A stretch of DNA of 54,039 nt from NCBI GenBank assembly GCA_027310725.1, contig DAIDAG010000011.1:1-54039 (forward strand), written 5' to 3'. A program made the position numbers and the translations under genes. Below the pieces are notes generated by a model. That model saw only the letters and a program-made list of their open reading frames with translations. It searched no databases and had not been told where the DNA came from. Positions within the stretch are counted from its first letter, which is position 1; the number at the start of each line of letters is the position of its first letter. Source of the stretch: Sideroxydans sp. Lineage in GTDB: Bacteria > Pseudomonadota > Gammaproteobacteria > Burkholderiales > Gallionellaceae. Shown in pieces: positions 33,114-41,462 of this stretch.

Positions 33114-34139
33114 ATGGTCGGGCACCACGAATCGAAAGTCATCCGCAATCTCCTTATCGCATTGCTGGCGCTCTTGTCGGTGTTCATCATCGGCACGGTA
33201 GGCTATCGAATCCTGGGCGGATCGCAGTACTCCTGGATGGATTGCTTCTACATGACATTCATCACGATCTCCACCATCGGTTATCACGAGGTGGTCGATG
33301 TCACGGGGCATGAATACGGGCGTCTGTTCACCGTGTTTATCGGTATCGCGGGCATCGGTGTTCTAGGGTACGTGCTTTCCACAGTGACGGCATTCATGCT
33401 GGAAAGCGATCTCAATATCTCTCGGCGGAGAAGGAAGATGAAATCAAGAATAGGGCAATTGAAAAACCATTACATCGTGTGCGGAGTAGGTTTGGTTGGA
33501 ACCAATGTGGCGCATGATCTCGAGTCGACCGGGCGTCCGACCGTCATCATCGATAACGACCTCGAAAACATCCATCAGTATCTGGAGACGCACCCGGCGC
33601 AGCTTTATCTGCAGGGTGACGCGACCGACAACGACGTGTTGTTGGCAGCCGGAGTAATGAACGCCAGGGGGGTATTCGCCGTGGCGCACGACGATAGTGC
33701 CAATCTGGTCATCAGTCTGAGCTCGAAACAGCTCAACCCGAAACTGCGCGTGGTAGCGCGTTGCCATTCGCCCAAGAACGCGGAAAAGACGCGCCGCGCC
33801 GGCGCGGACGAAGTAATATCGCCGGACTTCAGCGGCGGCTTGCGCATCGTGTCCGCCATGGTGCGGCCGAACGTGATGAATTTCCTTGATGAGATGTTGA
33901 AATCGGACAGCAAGCTGCGCATGGAAGAAATCGTGATTCCGGACAGCCTGGCCAGCAAACCATTGAGTGTGCTCTATCAAAGCAACAAGGACTGTATGGT
34001 GCTTGCCCTGCAGCGCGATGAAACATGGCAGTTCAATCCGCAGGCAAATCACCATTTGCAGGACAAGGACGTGCTGATGGTGATGGCGACACCTGAAGGC
34101 CGTTCCCGTCTGGAACAATTGATACAAGGCATCGATTAA
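33114..34139 (+). CDS. Two-helix potassium-channel-like protein with RCK (TrkA-N/TrkA-C) domains
   Basis: A 341-residue channel of the MthK/Kch layout: membrane helix 1 (about 9-31), pore loop with TISTIGYHEV (51-60), helix 2 (about 70-93), a TrkA-N nucleotide-binding domain with CGVGLVG (about 112-250) and a TrkA-C domain (about 260-341). The selectivity filter has GYH where classical K+ channels have GYG, so ion selectivity may be relaxed or different. The RCK domain would gate the pore in response to a ligand or nucleotide. It starts one base after def and is the last gene before the signalling cluster. Confidence 0.88.
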   Translation: MVGHHESKVIRNLLIALLALLSVFIIGTVGYRILGGSQYSWMDCFYMTFITISTIGYHEVVDVTGHEYGRLFTVFIGIAGIGVLGYVLSTVTAFMLESDLNISRRRRKMKSRIGQLKNHYIVCGVGLVGTNVAHDLESTGRPTVIIDNDLENIHQYLETHPAQLYLQGDATDNDVLLAAGVMNARGVFAVAHDDSANLVISLSSKQLNPKLRVVARCHSPKNAEKTRRAGADEVISPDFSGGLRIVSAMVRPNVMNFLDEMLKSDSKLRMEEIVIPDSLASKPLSVLYQSNKDCMVLALQRDETWQFNPQANHHLQDKDVLMVMATPEGRSRLEQLIQGID

Positions 34140-34182
34140 GCCAATACGTGGTCAGGGGCACGGTTATTCAACGACCGGCGCC

Positions 34183-34198
34183 TCGCGATAAATCGCGA
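34183..34198. promoter_or_regulatory. 16-bp inverted repeat before the signalling cluster
   Basis: TCGCGAT (34183-34189) and ATCGCGA (34192-34198) are perfect complements around AA. The site lies in the 136-base gap after the channel gene and 78 bases before the likely start of the first cluster gene. It could be an operator or a small leader hairpin. Confidence 0.35.
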
Positions 34199-34275
34199 CC
34201 AAACGAGTCATCCCGGTGCCAGCCAAAGGATGTCGTGATAAAGTGCAACTTCTCAATGCAACATTGGGGGCCGCG

Positions 34276-36081
34276 GTGGAGCGTATTTTATTGCTGGTTG
34301 ACGATGAGGAAGATGTCATCGCGTCATTGGAGCGTCTGCTCAGATATGACGGCTACAATATTCTGCATGCGAACAGCGGCCGGCAGGGCCTGGAGATGCT
34401 GGCCCGACACGAGGTCGGCGTTGTCATTTCTGACCAGCGCATGCCGGAAATGTCCGGGGTCGAGTTCCTGTCCCAAGTCAAAGAGCTGTATCCAGAGACG
34501 ATACGTATCGTATTGAGCGGCTCTGCCGATTTCGATTCGGTGAAGGAGGCCATTAATCGGGGCGCGATTTACAAATTCTTTTCCAAGCCCTGGGACAACG
34601 AAATCTTGCGCGTGGATGTGATGGAAGCGTTCTGGCGCCAGGAGATGGCGCACGAAAAGGAACACTTGCTGCAGGAGATCCAGTCCGCAAACGATCAACT
34701 GGCGCAGGTCAATCTGGAACTTGCGGCCGCCATGGATAGCAAGGACGTGCAGATCGAACGCATCGCGCATTACGACGCACTCACCGGCCTGCCTAACCGC
34801 ATCTTGTTTCTCGACCGGCTCGAACAGGAGCTGGCCCGCGCACATCGCGACAATCACATGGTAGCGGTCATGTCGTTCGATCTTGACCGGTTCAAGCAGA
34901 TCAACGACTCTTACGGTCATCCTGTCGGTGACCAGCTGCTGCAGGCGGTGGCGGGTAGGCTGGCCGGCCATGTTCGCGCCTGCGATACGGTGGCGCGGAC
35001 AGCCGGCGATGAATTCGGGCTTGTGCTGACGGACTTGAAGGCAGCCCACGATGCTGCCGAGGTGGCGCAGAAGCTGCTTGATTCGTTCGCGCACAATCCC
35101 ATATCGACAGGCGACGGCGAAATCTTCGTCACGTTGAGCATAGGGATCAGTATCTACCCGCTTGACGGTTTGAACACGGCAACGATGCTAAAGAATGCGG
35201 AAGCGGCGCAACACCAGGCGAAGGATGAGGGTCGCAATAATTTCCAGTTTTACGCGGGCCACATGAATGCCACTGCATGGCAGCGCCTGAATCTGGAAAC
35301 CGAATTGCGCCGCGCCATCGAGCGGGAGGAATTCACGCTCCATTACCAGCCGAAGGTCGATATGGACCGCGCAAAGATCGTTGGGATGGAAGCCCTGCTG
35401 CGTTGGCAAAGCCCGGAACGCGGACTGGTCATGCCGGGCGAGTTTATTCCGTTGCTCGAAGAAACAGGCCTTATCCTGCCGGTCGGGGAATGGGTCTTGC
35501 GAGCTGCATGCAAACAGGCGCGCACATGGAAAGCGGATGGTTTGTCGAATATCCATATCGCCGTCAATCTGTCCGCGCTGCAGTTTAAACAGCCGGATTT
35601 TGCCGGCCTGGTGCTGGGCATCCTGAACGAAAATGGTCTCGACCCGGCTTTGGGCGGAATCGAACTCGAGCTGACCGAAAGTCTGTTGATGAACAACGCA
35701 GAGGGAGCGATCGATACACTGAACACGTTGCATGAATCGGGCATCCGGTTCTCCATAGACGATTTCGGCACCGGCTATTCGAGCCTGAGCTATCTGAAGC
35801 GGATTCCGATAAGCAGCCTCAAGATCGACCAGTCCTTCGTGCGTGACCTGTCCAGCGATCGCGACGACGAAGCGATCGTCGCAGCGATCATTGCGCTGGG
35901 CCACAGCCTCGGATTAAGCATCATCGCGGAGGGCGTGGAAACCGCTGGTCAACTGGCGCAGCTGCGCAAAATGGGTTGCAATGAAATGCAGGGATACTTG
36001 TTCAGCCGCCCGGTGCCTGCCGCAGAAATGACGTATTTGCTGCAAAAAGGCGAAACCCTGAATTGCGCTCTGGGAGGATGA
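34276..36081 (+). CDS. Response regulator with GGDEF and EAL domains
   Basis: A 601-residue cytoplasmic regulator of cyclic di-GMP. Receiver about 1-120 (LLLVDDEED, acceptor D53 in ISDQRMP), coiled-coil linker, GGDEF about 160-325, EAL about 335-590. The GGDEF signature is AGDEF (243-247), with the inhibitory-site pattern RACD five residues before it; the EAL domain has EALLRW (372-377), the IELELTES, DDFGTGYSS and EGVET motifs, so phosphodiesterase activity is likely. GTG 34276 was chosen over GTG 34216 because GGGGG precedes it and the resulting start (ERILLLVDDEE) parallels the next gene. Stop overlaps the next start. Confidence 0.88.
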   Translation: MERILLLVDDEEDVIASLERLLRYDGYNILHANSGRQGLEMLARHEVGVVISDQRMPEMSGVEFLSQVKELYPETIRIVLSGSADFDSVKEAINRGAIYKFFSKPWDNEILRVDVMEAFWRQEMAHEKEHLLQEIQSANDQLAQVNLELAAAMDSKDVQIERIAHYDALTGLPNRILFLDRLEQELARAHRDNHMVAVMSFDLDRFKQINDSYGHPVGDQLLQAVAGRLAGHVRACDTVARTAGDEFGLVLTDLKAAHDAAEVAQKLLDSFAHNPISTGDGEIFVTLSIGISIYPLDGLNTATMLKNAEAAQHQAKDEGRNNFQFYAGHMNATAWQRLNLETELRRAIEREEFTLHYQPKVDMDRAKIVGMEALLRWQSPERGLVMPGEFIPLLEETGLILPVGEWVLRAACKQARTWKADGLSNIHIAVNLSALQFKQPDFAGLVLGILNENGLDPALGGIELELTESLLMNNAEGAIDTLNTLHESGIRFSIDDFGTGYSSLSYLKRIPISSLKIDQSFVRDLSSDRDDEAIVAAIIALGHSLGLSIIAEGVETAGQLAQLRKMGCNEMQGYLFSRPVPAAEMTYLLQKGETLNCALGG

Positions 36082-36902
36082 TGGAACGTACGCTGTTGCT
36101 GGTCGATGACGAGGAGAATATCACCTCCGCACTCGTGCGCTTGCTGCGCCGGGACGGCTACCGCATCCTGCGTGCCAACAGCGGCGAAGCCGGGTTGGAG
36201 TTGCTGGCTCAAAACGAGGTCGGCGTGATCATTTCGGACCAGCGTATGCCCGGAATGACGGGCGTTGAATTCCTGGGGAAGGTGCGGGAACTTTATCCCG
36301 ATACCGTGCGTGTCGTGCTGAGCGGTTATACCGAACTCAATACGGTGACCGATGCCATCAACCGCGGCGCAGTCTACAAATTTCTCACCAAACCGTGGGA
36401 AGACGAACTGCTGAGAGCCAACGTGGAAGAGGCATTCCAGCGTTACGAAATGAAGATGGAAAACGTGCGATTGGCACATGAGTTGGAGGATGCGAACGAA
36501 GAGTTGATGCGAATCAACCATGAGCTTGAGTTGCGCGTGGAAGAAAAGACTCGCGAAGTGATGCGGAATCTCGAGATTCTTCAAGTGTCGCAGGAGGTGT
36601 TGGAACGCTTGCCGGTCGCGGTGATCGGTATCGGGGTTGACGGGGTGATTGCCATTGCCAACCGGAACGCACACAGCCTTTTTGCAGAAAACGGTGTCCG
36701 GCCATTGCTGGGCGAGATAGCCGACAGCGTTATCCCTCCGGAACTGCTCAGCTGTATTCATGACGAGGGTAACTGCAAGTCTGAACGAAAAATACTCTAC
36801 CGGCTCGCGGATGGCAGGGAATCCCAGTGCTGGTGCAGCCCAATGGGAGAGCTTTCGTCTTCGCAGGGAGTGGTGCTCGTCATTGTGGCCGATCAGGAAT
36901 GA
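36081..36902 (+). CDS. Receiver-PAS protein without a recognisable output domain
   Basis: A 273-residue protein: receiver (about 1-120; LLLVDDEEN, ISDQRMPGM, KFLTKPWED) very similar to the previous protein's receiver, a coiled coil (about 130-175) and a PAS-like domain (about 176-273, LPVAVIGIGVDGVIAIANRNA). No kinase, cyclase or DNA-binding domain follows, so it may be an adaptor or phosphate sink. GGGAGG at 36072-36077 precedes ATG 36078/36081; the second is chosen to match its neighbour. It overlaps the HDOD gene by four bases (ATGA). Confidence 0.8.
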   Translation: MERTLLLVDDEENITSALVRLLRRDGYRILRANSGEAGLELLAQNEVGVIISDQRMPGMTGVEFLGKVRELYPDTVRVVLSGYTELNTVTDAINRGAVYKFLTKPWEDELLRANVEEAFQRYEMKMENVRLAHELEDANEELMRINHELELRVEEKTREVMRNLEILQVSQEVLERLPVAVIGIGVDGVIAIANRNAHSLFAENGVRPLLGEIADSVIPPELLSCIHDEGNCKSERKILYRLADGRESQCWCSPMGELSSSQGVVLVIVADQE

Positions 36903-37744
36903 AAGAGAATATGCCCGCGATTACAGACAAGAAGGCGATCCTGGACAAGCTGCATCAGCTTCCGGCCATGCCGTTGGTGGTGCGGGAAGTGATGTCCAGC
37001 TTCAGGAATGCCAATGTGGGCAGCGCCATTATGGCGCACAAGATCGAGCTCGATCAGGGTTTGAGTGCGAGAGTATTGCGAGTGGCGAATTCCTCGTTTT
37101 ACGGCTTGTCACGCGAGGTCGGATCGATCCAGGATGCCGTAACCGTACTGGGATTCGACACAGTCCGCTCGCTGGTCGTGTCGGCGGGATTCACTCGCGC
37201 CTTTCCGGCAAGTGCCGATGACCTGTTTGACCGCCATGACTACTGGATGCGCAGTTTCAAGGTGGCCTCTTACACTGAGGCGCTGGCGCAATGTCTGGGT
37301 GGAGTTCGTCAACTGTCGTTTACCTCAGGCTTGTTCCATGAGGTTGGTCAACTTGTATTGAGTATCTGCATTCCGGAAAGGTTTGCCGACATACTGGCAC
37401 AGCAAAGGACTTCCGGATTGAACCTGATCGAGATCGAACGGGCCATGCTTGGTTTCGACCATGCCGAGATAGGTGCTGAAATGGCCAAACGCTGGAACTT
37501 TCCGCCGGAGATCGAGCATGCCATCAATTTTTGGCGTATCCCGGAACATGAACCGTTCGAGCCGATTAGCGGCATGGTGTATATGGCGGTGCTGCTCGAA
37601 AGAGGCTTGAATGGTGATGCCTTTATAGACAGCCTGTCTCCAGAGTTGCGCGACCGCTTGAAGATAAACTGGGAACGCATTGGTCCCGGCATGCCGCAAC
37701 CGGATCAACTGGAGGCCGTGGCCAATCTGATGCTGGAAGCGTAG
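36899..37744 (+). CDS. HDOD domain signalling protein
   Basis: A 281-residue protein whose main part (about 15-215) is an HDOD domain, a relative of HD hydrolases that has lost most metal ligands: LHQLPAMPLVVREVM, ARVLRVANSSFYGLSREVGSIQDAVTVLG and FTSGLFHEVGQLVL are characteristic. HDOD proteins are usually signalling partners in cyclic di-GMP and motility circuits rather than enzymes. ATG 36899 overlaps the previous stop; ATG 36911 is an alternative with a weak purine-rich leader. It lies between a receiver-PAS and a receiver-HD-GYP gene in the cluster. Confidence 0.88.
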   Translation: MKENMPAITDKKAILDKLHQLPAMPLVVREVMSSFRNANVGSAIMAHKIELDQGLSARVLRVANSSFYGLSREVGSIQDAVTVLGFDTVRSLVVSAGFTRAFPASADDLFDRHDYWMRSFKVASYTEALAQCLGGVRQLSFTSGLFHEVGQLVLSICIPERFADILAQQRTSGLNLIEIERAMLGFDHAEIGAEMAKRWNFPPEIEHAINFWRIPEHEPFEPISGMVYMAVLLERGLNGDAFIDSLSPELRDRLKINWERIGPGMPQPDQLEAVANLMLEA

Positions 37745-37783
37745 GTTCCATGAAAGCAAGGCAATGTGAGCGGAGCGTTGACG

Positions 37784-39118
37784 ATGGAAATACAGATGAG
37801 TGAAAAACCGAAAATCCCCGCATCGCAGAACGAGCCGGAGGGGAATGCGACCCTGCTATTCGTGGACGATGAAGTCAACATACTTTCCTCGCTGAAGCGT
37901 TTGTTCCGCCCCGGTGGTTATCGCATATTCACCGCCGAAAGCGGCGCACAAGGATTGGAAATCATGCAGCACGAAGCAGTCGACCTGGTGGTTTCCGACA
38001 TGCGCATGCCGGAAATGAGCGGGGCACAATTCCTGGAGCAGGTGAACGCCAGATGGCCGGACACGATACGCATTCTGCTGACCGGGCATGCCGAGATTGG
38101 CGCAACCATCGATGCCATCAACAAGGGGCATATATACCGCTATATATCCAAGCCTTGGGAAGATAACGACATCCTCCTGGCCATCAGGCAGGCCTTGCAC
38201 CAGAAAAAACTGGAATTGGCCAACCAGAGCCTGGAAGAGTTGACGCGCAGGCAGAACGAGGAGTTGAAGGATCTGAACGCCAACCTCGAAGCGAAGGTCA
38301 AGGCGCGCACCGAGGAAGTACGCCAGACCATGGGGTTTCTTGAAATTGCACACGATAAGCTCAAACGGGATTTTATTACATCGATCCGGGTATTCTCCAA
38401 CCTGATCGAGATGCGCGAAGGTGCGATGGCGGGACATTCGCGCAGGGTTGCCGAGCTGTCCCGTGCCATTGCCCAGAAGATGCAAGTGAATGACGCGGAT
38501 GCGCAGGACATATTTCTTGCAGCACTGCTGCACGATGTCGGAAAGATCGGGTTTCCGGATTATCTGCTGGAAAAGTCATTTGCAAACCTGACCAACGAAG
38601 AGCGACTCGACGTGATCAAGCATCCTGTCAAAGGGCAGACCGCGTTAATGGCGCTGGAACCTTTGAATGGGGCGGCAAAACTGATACGCAGCCACCATGA
38701 ACGTTTTGACGGGCTGGGTTACCCGGACAAGCTGCACGGATTGGCAATCCCTCTGGGGGCGCGGATCATTGCATTGGCGAATGAGTATGATGCAGCCCAG
38801 ATCGGTATGCTGTTAAGCAAAAGGCTGAAACACGCAGATGCGGTGCTGTTCATTCAGGAAGGAAGGGGCAATCGTTACGATCCGGCAGTGGTGGATGCAT
38901 TCATGAGTGTGATGGCGTCGACTGCCCACGCTGTTCGTGAACAGGCACTGCATCCGGAGCAGCTCAAACCCGGCATGGCGCTATCACGCGATTTGTTGAG
39001 CAGACAAGGCGATCTGTTACTGTCGAAAGATCACCAGCTGGATGCCTCATTGATTGATCAGATCAAGAACTTCAAGCAGTTTGGTGATGAACTGGTCGTT
39101 TACGTATCTGATAAATAG
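37784..39118 (+). CDS. Response regulator with HD-GYP domain
   Basis: A 444-residue protein: receiver (about 20-145; LLFVDDE, acceptor D72 in VSDMRMP), coiled coil (about 145-185), HD-GYP domain (about 195-370). HD (250-251, LLHDVGKIGFPD), HH (304-305) and GLGYP are present, but the canonical KPG is KSF and the usual ADVYDA reads ANEYDA, placing N333 where a metal-binding Asp is expected. A C-terminal segment of about 60 residues (PEQLKPGMALSRDL, LLSKDHQLD) resembles the trailing domain seen in other HD-GYP regulators. GGAG eight bases before ATG 37784 decided the start; GTG 37766 is possible. Confidence 0.87.
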   Translation: MEIQMSEKPKIPASQNEPEGNATLLFVDDEVNILSSLKRLFRPGGYRIFTAESGAQGLEIMQHEAVDLVVSDMRMPEMSGAQFLEQVNARWPDTIRILLTGHAEIGATIDAINKGHIYRYISKPWEDNDILLAIRQALHQKKLELANQSLEELTRRQNEELKDLNANLEAKVKARTEEVRQTMGFLEIAHDKLKRDFITSIRVFSNLIEMREGAMAGHSRRVAELSRAIAQKMQVNDADAQDIFLAALLHDVGKIGFPDYLLEKSFANLTNEERLDVIKHPVKGQTALMALEPLNGAAKLIRSHHERFDGLGYPDKLHGLAIPLGARIIALANEYDAAQIGMLLSKRLKHADAVLFIQEGRGNRYDPAVVDAFMSVMASTAHAVREQALHPEQLKPGMALSRDLLSRQGDLLLSKDHQLDASLIDQIKNFKQFGDELVVYVSDK

Positions 39119-39190
39119 TCCGCATGCCTTGGTGGTTCATGCGGAACAGGCTGGGCGACTTATGCCGACCAATTGGGGCTATCCATTGTG

Positions 39191-40324
39191 ATGATAGAGC
39201 AGCAATACTGGACTCCTGACGAGGGTTGGCAAATTGAATCGGCCGCGAAACTCGATGGCAAAGCGTCGCTGTTGCTGGTTTTCGGGGCAGGTCATGTTCT
39301 GTGCGATGACGCGAGGATGAATGAGGTCAGCGCACGTTATCCCGGCACACCGATGGTTGGTTGTTCCACTTCCGGCGAAATATGCGGCATCCGCGTGCGC
39401 GACGATTCCCTTGTCGTTACGGCGCTGCGTTTCGAACATACCGGGCTTAAGCTTGTGCACGAGACCATCGCGGATGGAGGCGATAGCCGGGCAGCCGGCG
39501 AACGCTTGGCCAGGTCGCTCCCGATGCGGGAGTTGGTACATGTGCTGGTACTCTCAGATGGGCTGAAGGTCAATGGCAGCGAACTGGCGCGCGGCCTGCG
39601 CGAGAGTCTGCCGGCGGGTGTGGCCGTTACCGGGGGACTTGCAGGGGACGGTACAGCTTTCCTGCATACTCTGGTTATTGCGGACCGCGTGCCTTGCGAA
39701 GGAGTGATCACCGCGGTGGGCTTCTACGGCAAACGTCTCAAAGTCGGCTTCGGCTCCCTCGGCGGATGGGATTCCTTTGGCGCGGAACGCCGGATAACGC
39801 GTTCAAAAGGCAATGTCCTTTATGAGCTGGACGGGCGTTCCGCGCTCGAGCTGTATAAAAAATACCTGGGTGAACAGTATGCGGGGCCAGCGGATGCGTT
39901 GCTGTTCCCACTGATGCTGCGCACCGGCGAAGAGGATTTCGGACTGGTACGCACAGTGCTGGCCGTCAATGAAGACGAACAGAGCATGACCTTCGCCGGC
40001 GATATGCCCGAGGGAGGATATGCGCGACTGATGAAGGCCAATTTCGACCGCCTTGTCGATGGCGCCGAGGAGGCGGCACGGTCCAGTTACGAGATGCTGG
40101 GTTCGGTTGAGCCGGAACTGGCTTTGCTCGTCAGTTGCGTGGGGCGCAAGCTGGTGCTGAAACAGCGTGTCGAGGAGGAAGTCGAAAGCGTTCGCGGGGT
40201 GTTGGGAAGAAACGCGGTGCTGGCGGGTTTCTATTCCTACGGCGAAATCTGTCCGCACGGCGCCATCACGCAATGCGAATTGCACAATCAGACGATGACG
40301 ATCACCACATTTTCGGAGAGATGA
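39191..40324 (+). CDS. FIST domain sensory protein
   Basis: A 377-residue cytoplasmic protein with FIST N (about 30-215; GCSTSGEI, LSDGLKVNGSEL, TGGLAGDG) and FIST C (about 215-360; ALELYKKYLG, GFYSYGEI) domains. FIST proteins are thought to sense small ligands, perhaps amino acids, and are commonly paired with histidine kinases or cyclic di-GMP proteins. Here the next gene, three bases downstream, is a histidine kinase without its own sensor domain, so the FIST protein is its likely input. Starts GTG 39188 or ATG 39191; GGGG lies at 39175-39178. Confidence 0.9.
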   Translation: MIEQQYWTPDEGWQIESAAKLDGKASLLLVFGAGHVLCDDARMNEVSARYPGTPMVGCSTSGEICGIRVRDDSLVVTALRFEHTGLKLVHETIADGGDSRAAGERLARSLPMRELVHVLVLSDGLKVNGSELARGLRESLPAGVAVTGGLAGDGTAFLHTLVIADRVPCEGVITAVGFYGKRLKVGFGSLGGWDSFGAERRITRSKGNVLYELDGRSALELYKKYLGEQYAGPADALLFPLMLRTGEEDFGLVRTVLAVNEDEQSMTFAGDMPEGGYARLMKANFDRLVDGAEEAARSSYEMLGSVEPELALLVSCVGRKLVLKQRVEEEVESVRGVLGRNAVLAGFYSYGEICPHGAITQCELHNQTMTITTFSER

Positions 40325-40327
40325 ACT

Positions 40328-41404
40328 GTGCACAGGCTGCTTGAGCGCCAGATCAGGCGCTATCTGGATGATCCGGCGACGCTTGCGCCGGAGTTTGAAA
40401 AGTTGATTGCTGCGGTGGACGAAGCGTACATCAGCGCAGATGCAGATCGACTGATGATCGAGCGCTCACTCGATTTGATGTCGAGGGAGCTGATGGAAGC
40501 CAATGCCGAGTTGCGCAAGGAACTGACAGAGCGCCAGCACACCGAGACAGATCTGAAAAAGGAAAAGGAAGAACAGCGCGTCTTGATCAAGAAGCTGGAA
40601 GATGCGTACAGCCTCATGCTGCAATCGGAAAAAATGGCGTCGATTGGCCAGCTTGCGGCCGGCGTAGCTCACGAGTTGAACAATCCGATCGGCTTTGTAT
40701 ATTCCAACCTGGGCATGCTGGAAAAATACGTGCAATCCACTTTTCGCATGATCGAGCTGTATGAACAGGCCGAAGAGGCGATCCCCGATCAGGAAGTTCG
40801 GAAATTGCTGCAGGCGGCCAAAAAGGAATTGGACATTGCATTCCTGAAAACGGACCTGAACGCATTGATGGCAGAATCGAAGGACGGCATCACCCGCGTG
40901 AAGGTGATCGTGCAGAACCTGAAGGACTTCTCGCATGTGGGCGCTTCCGACGAATGGCATTTCTCCGACCTGCATAAAGGACTCGACAGCACCCTGAGCA
41001 TCGTCAACAACGAAATCAAATATAAAGCCGTCGTGATCAAGGAGTATGGCGATATTCCCGAAGTGGAGTGTCTGGCTTCGCAACTCAATCAGGTATTCAT
41101 GAACCTGCTGGTGAATGCCGCGCACGCTATCGTGGAGAAAGGAACGATCACTCTCCGCACCGGGAGAGAAGCCGGCGAAGTGTGGGTGGAAATCTCAGAC
41201 ACCGGACAGGGTATCCCCGCCGAGCACATGCAGAAGATATTCGATCCTTTTTTCACCACCAAACCGGTCGGCAAGGGAACAGGACTGGGGTTGTCGTTAT
41301 CCTATGGGATCGTCCAGAAACACCATGGGCGCATGGAAGTGCGCAGCGAGCCGGGAAAGGGAGCGACTTTCCGTGTATGCCTGCCGATAAGGCAGGCGCG
41401 GTGA
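40328..41404 (+). CDS. Soluble sensor histidine kinase
   Basis: A 358-residue kinase without membrane helices. An N-terminal helical, coiled-coil region (about 1-100) leads to the phospho-acceptor box GQLAAGVAHELNNPIGF with H115, and an ATPase domain with NLLVNAAHAI, DTGQGIP, FDPFFTTKPVGKGTGLGLSLSYGIV. The absence of any sensor domain fits regulation by the FIST protein encoded three bases upstream. GTG 40328 has GGAG nine bases before it. The kinase core is very similar to that of the next gene, suggesting a local duplication. Its likely partners are the three receivers of the cluster. Confidence 0.9.
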   Translation: MHRLLERQIRRYLDDPATLAPEFEKLIAAVDEAYISADADRLMIERSLDLMSRELMEANAELRKELTERQHTETDLKKEKEEQRVLIKKLEDAYSLMLQSEKMASIGQLAAGVAHELNNPIGFVYSNLGMLEKYVQSTFRMIELYEQAEEAIPDQEVRKLLQAAKKELDIAFLKTDLNALMAESKDGITRVKVIVQNLKDFSHVGASDEWHFSDLHKGLDSTLSIVNNEIKYKAVVIKEYGDIPEVECLASQLNQVFMNLLVNAAHAIVEKGTITLRTGREAGEVWVEISDTGQGIPAEHMQKIFDPFFTTKPVGKGTGLGLSLSYGIVQKHHGRMEVRSEPGKGATFRVCLPIRQAR

Positions 41405-41462
41405 TTTTTCCGTGAATGCAAGTGATGGCGATAAATATTGGCAGTCTTGAATGGGGACCTGA

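Noticed and set aside
34216..34275. Twenty extra residues at the start of the REC-GGDEF-EAL protein
   Set aside because: GTG 34216 has no Shine-Dalgarno, and the neighbouring receiver protein starts at the position equivalent to GTG 34276.
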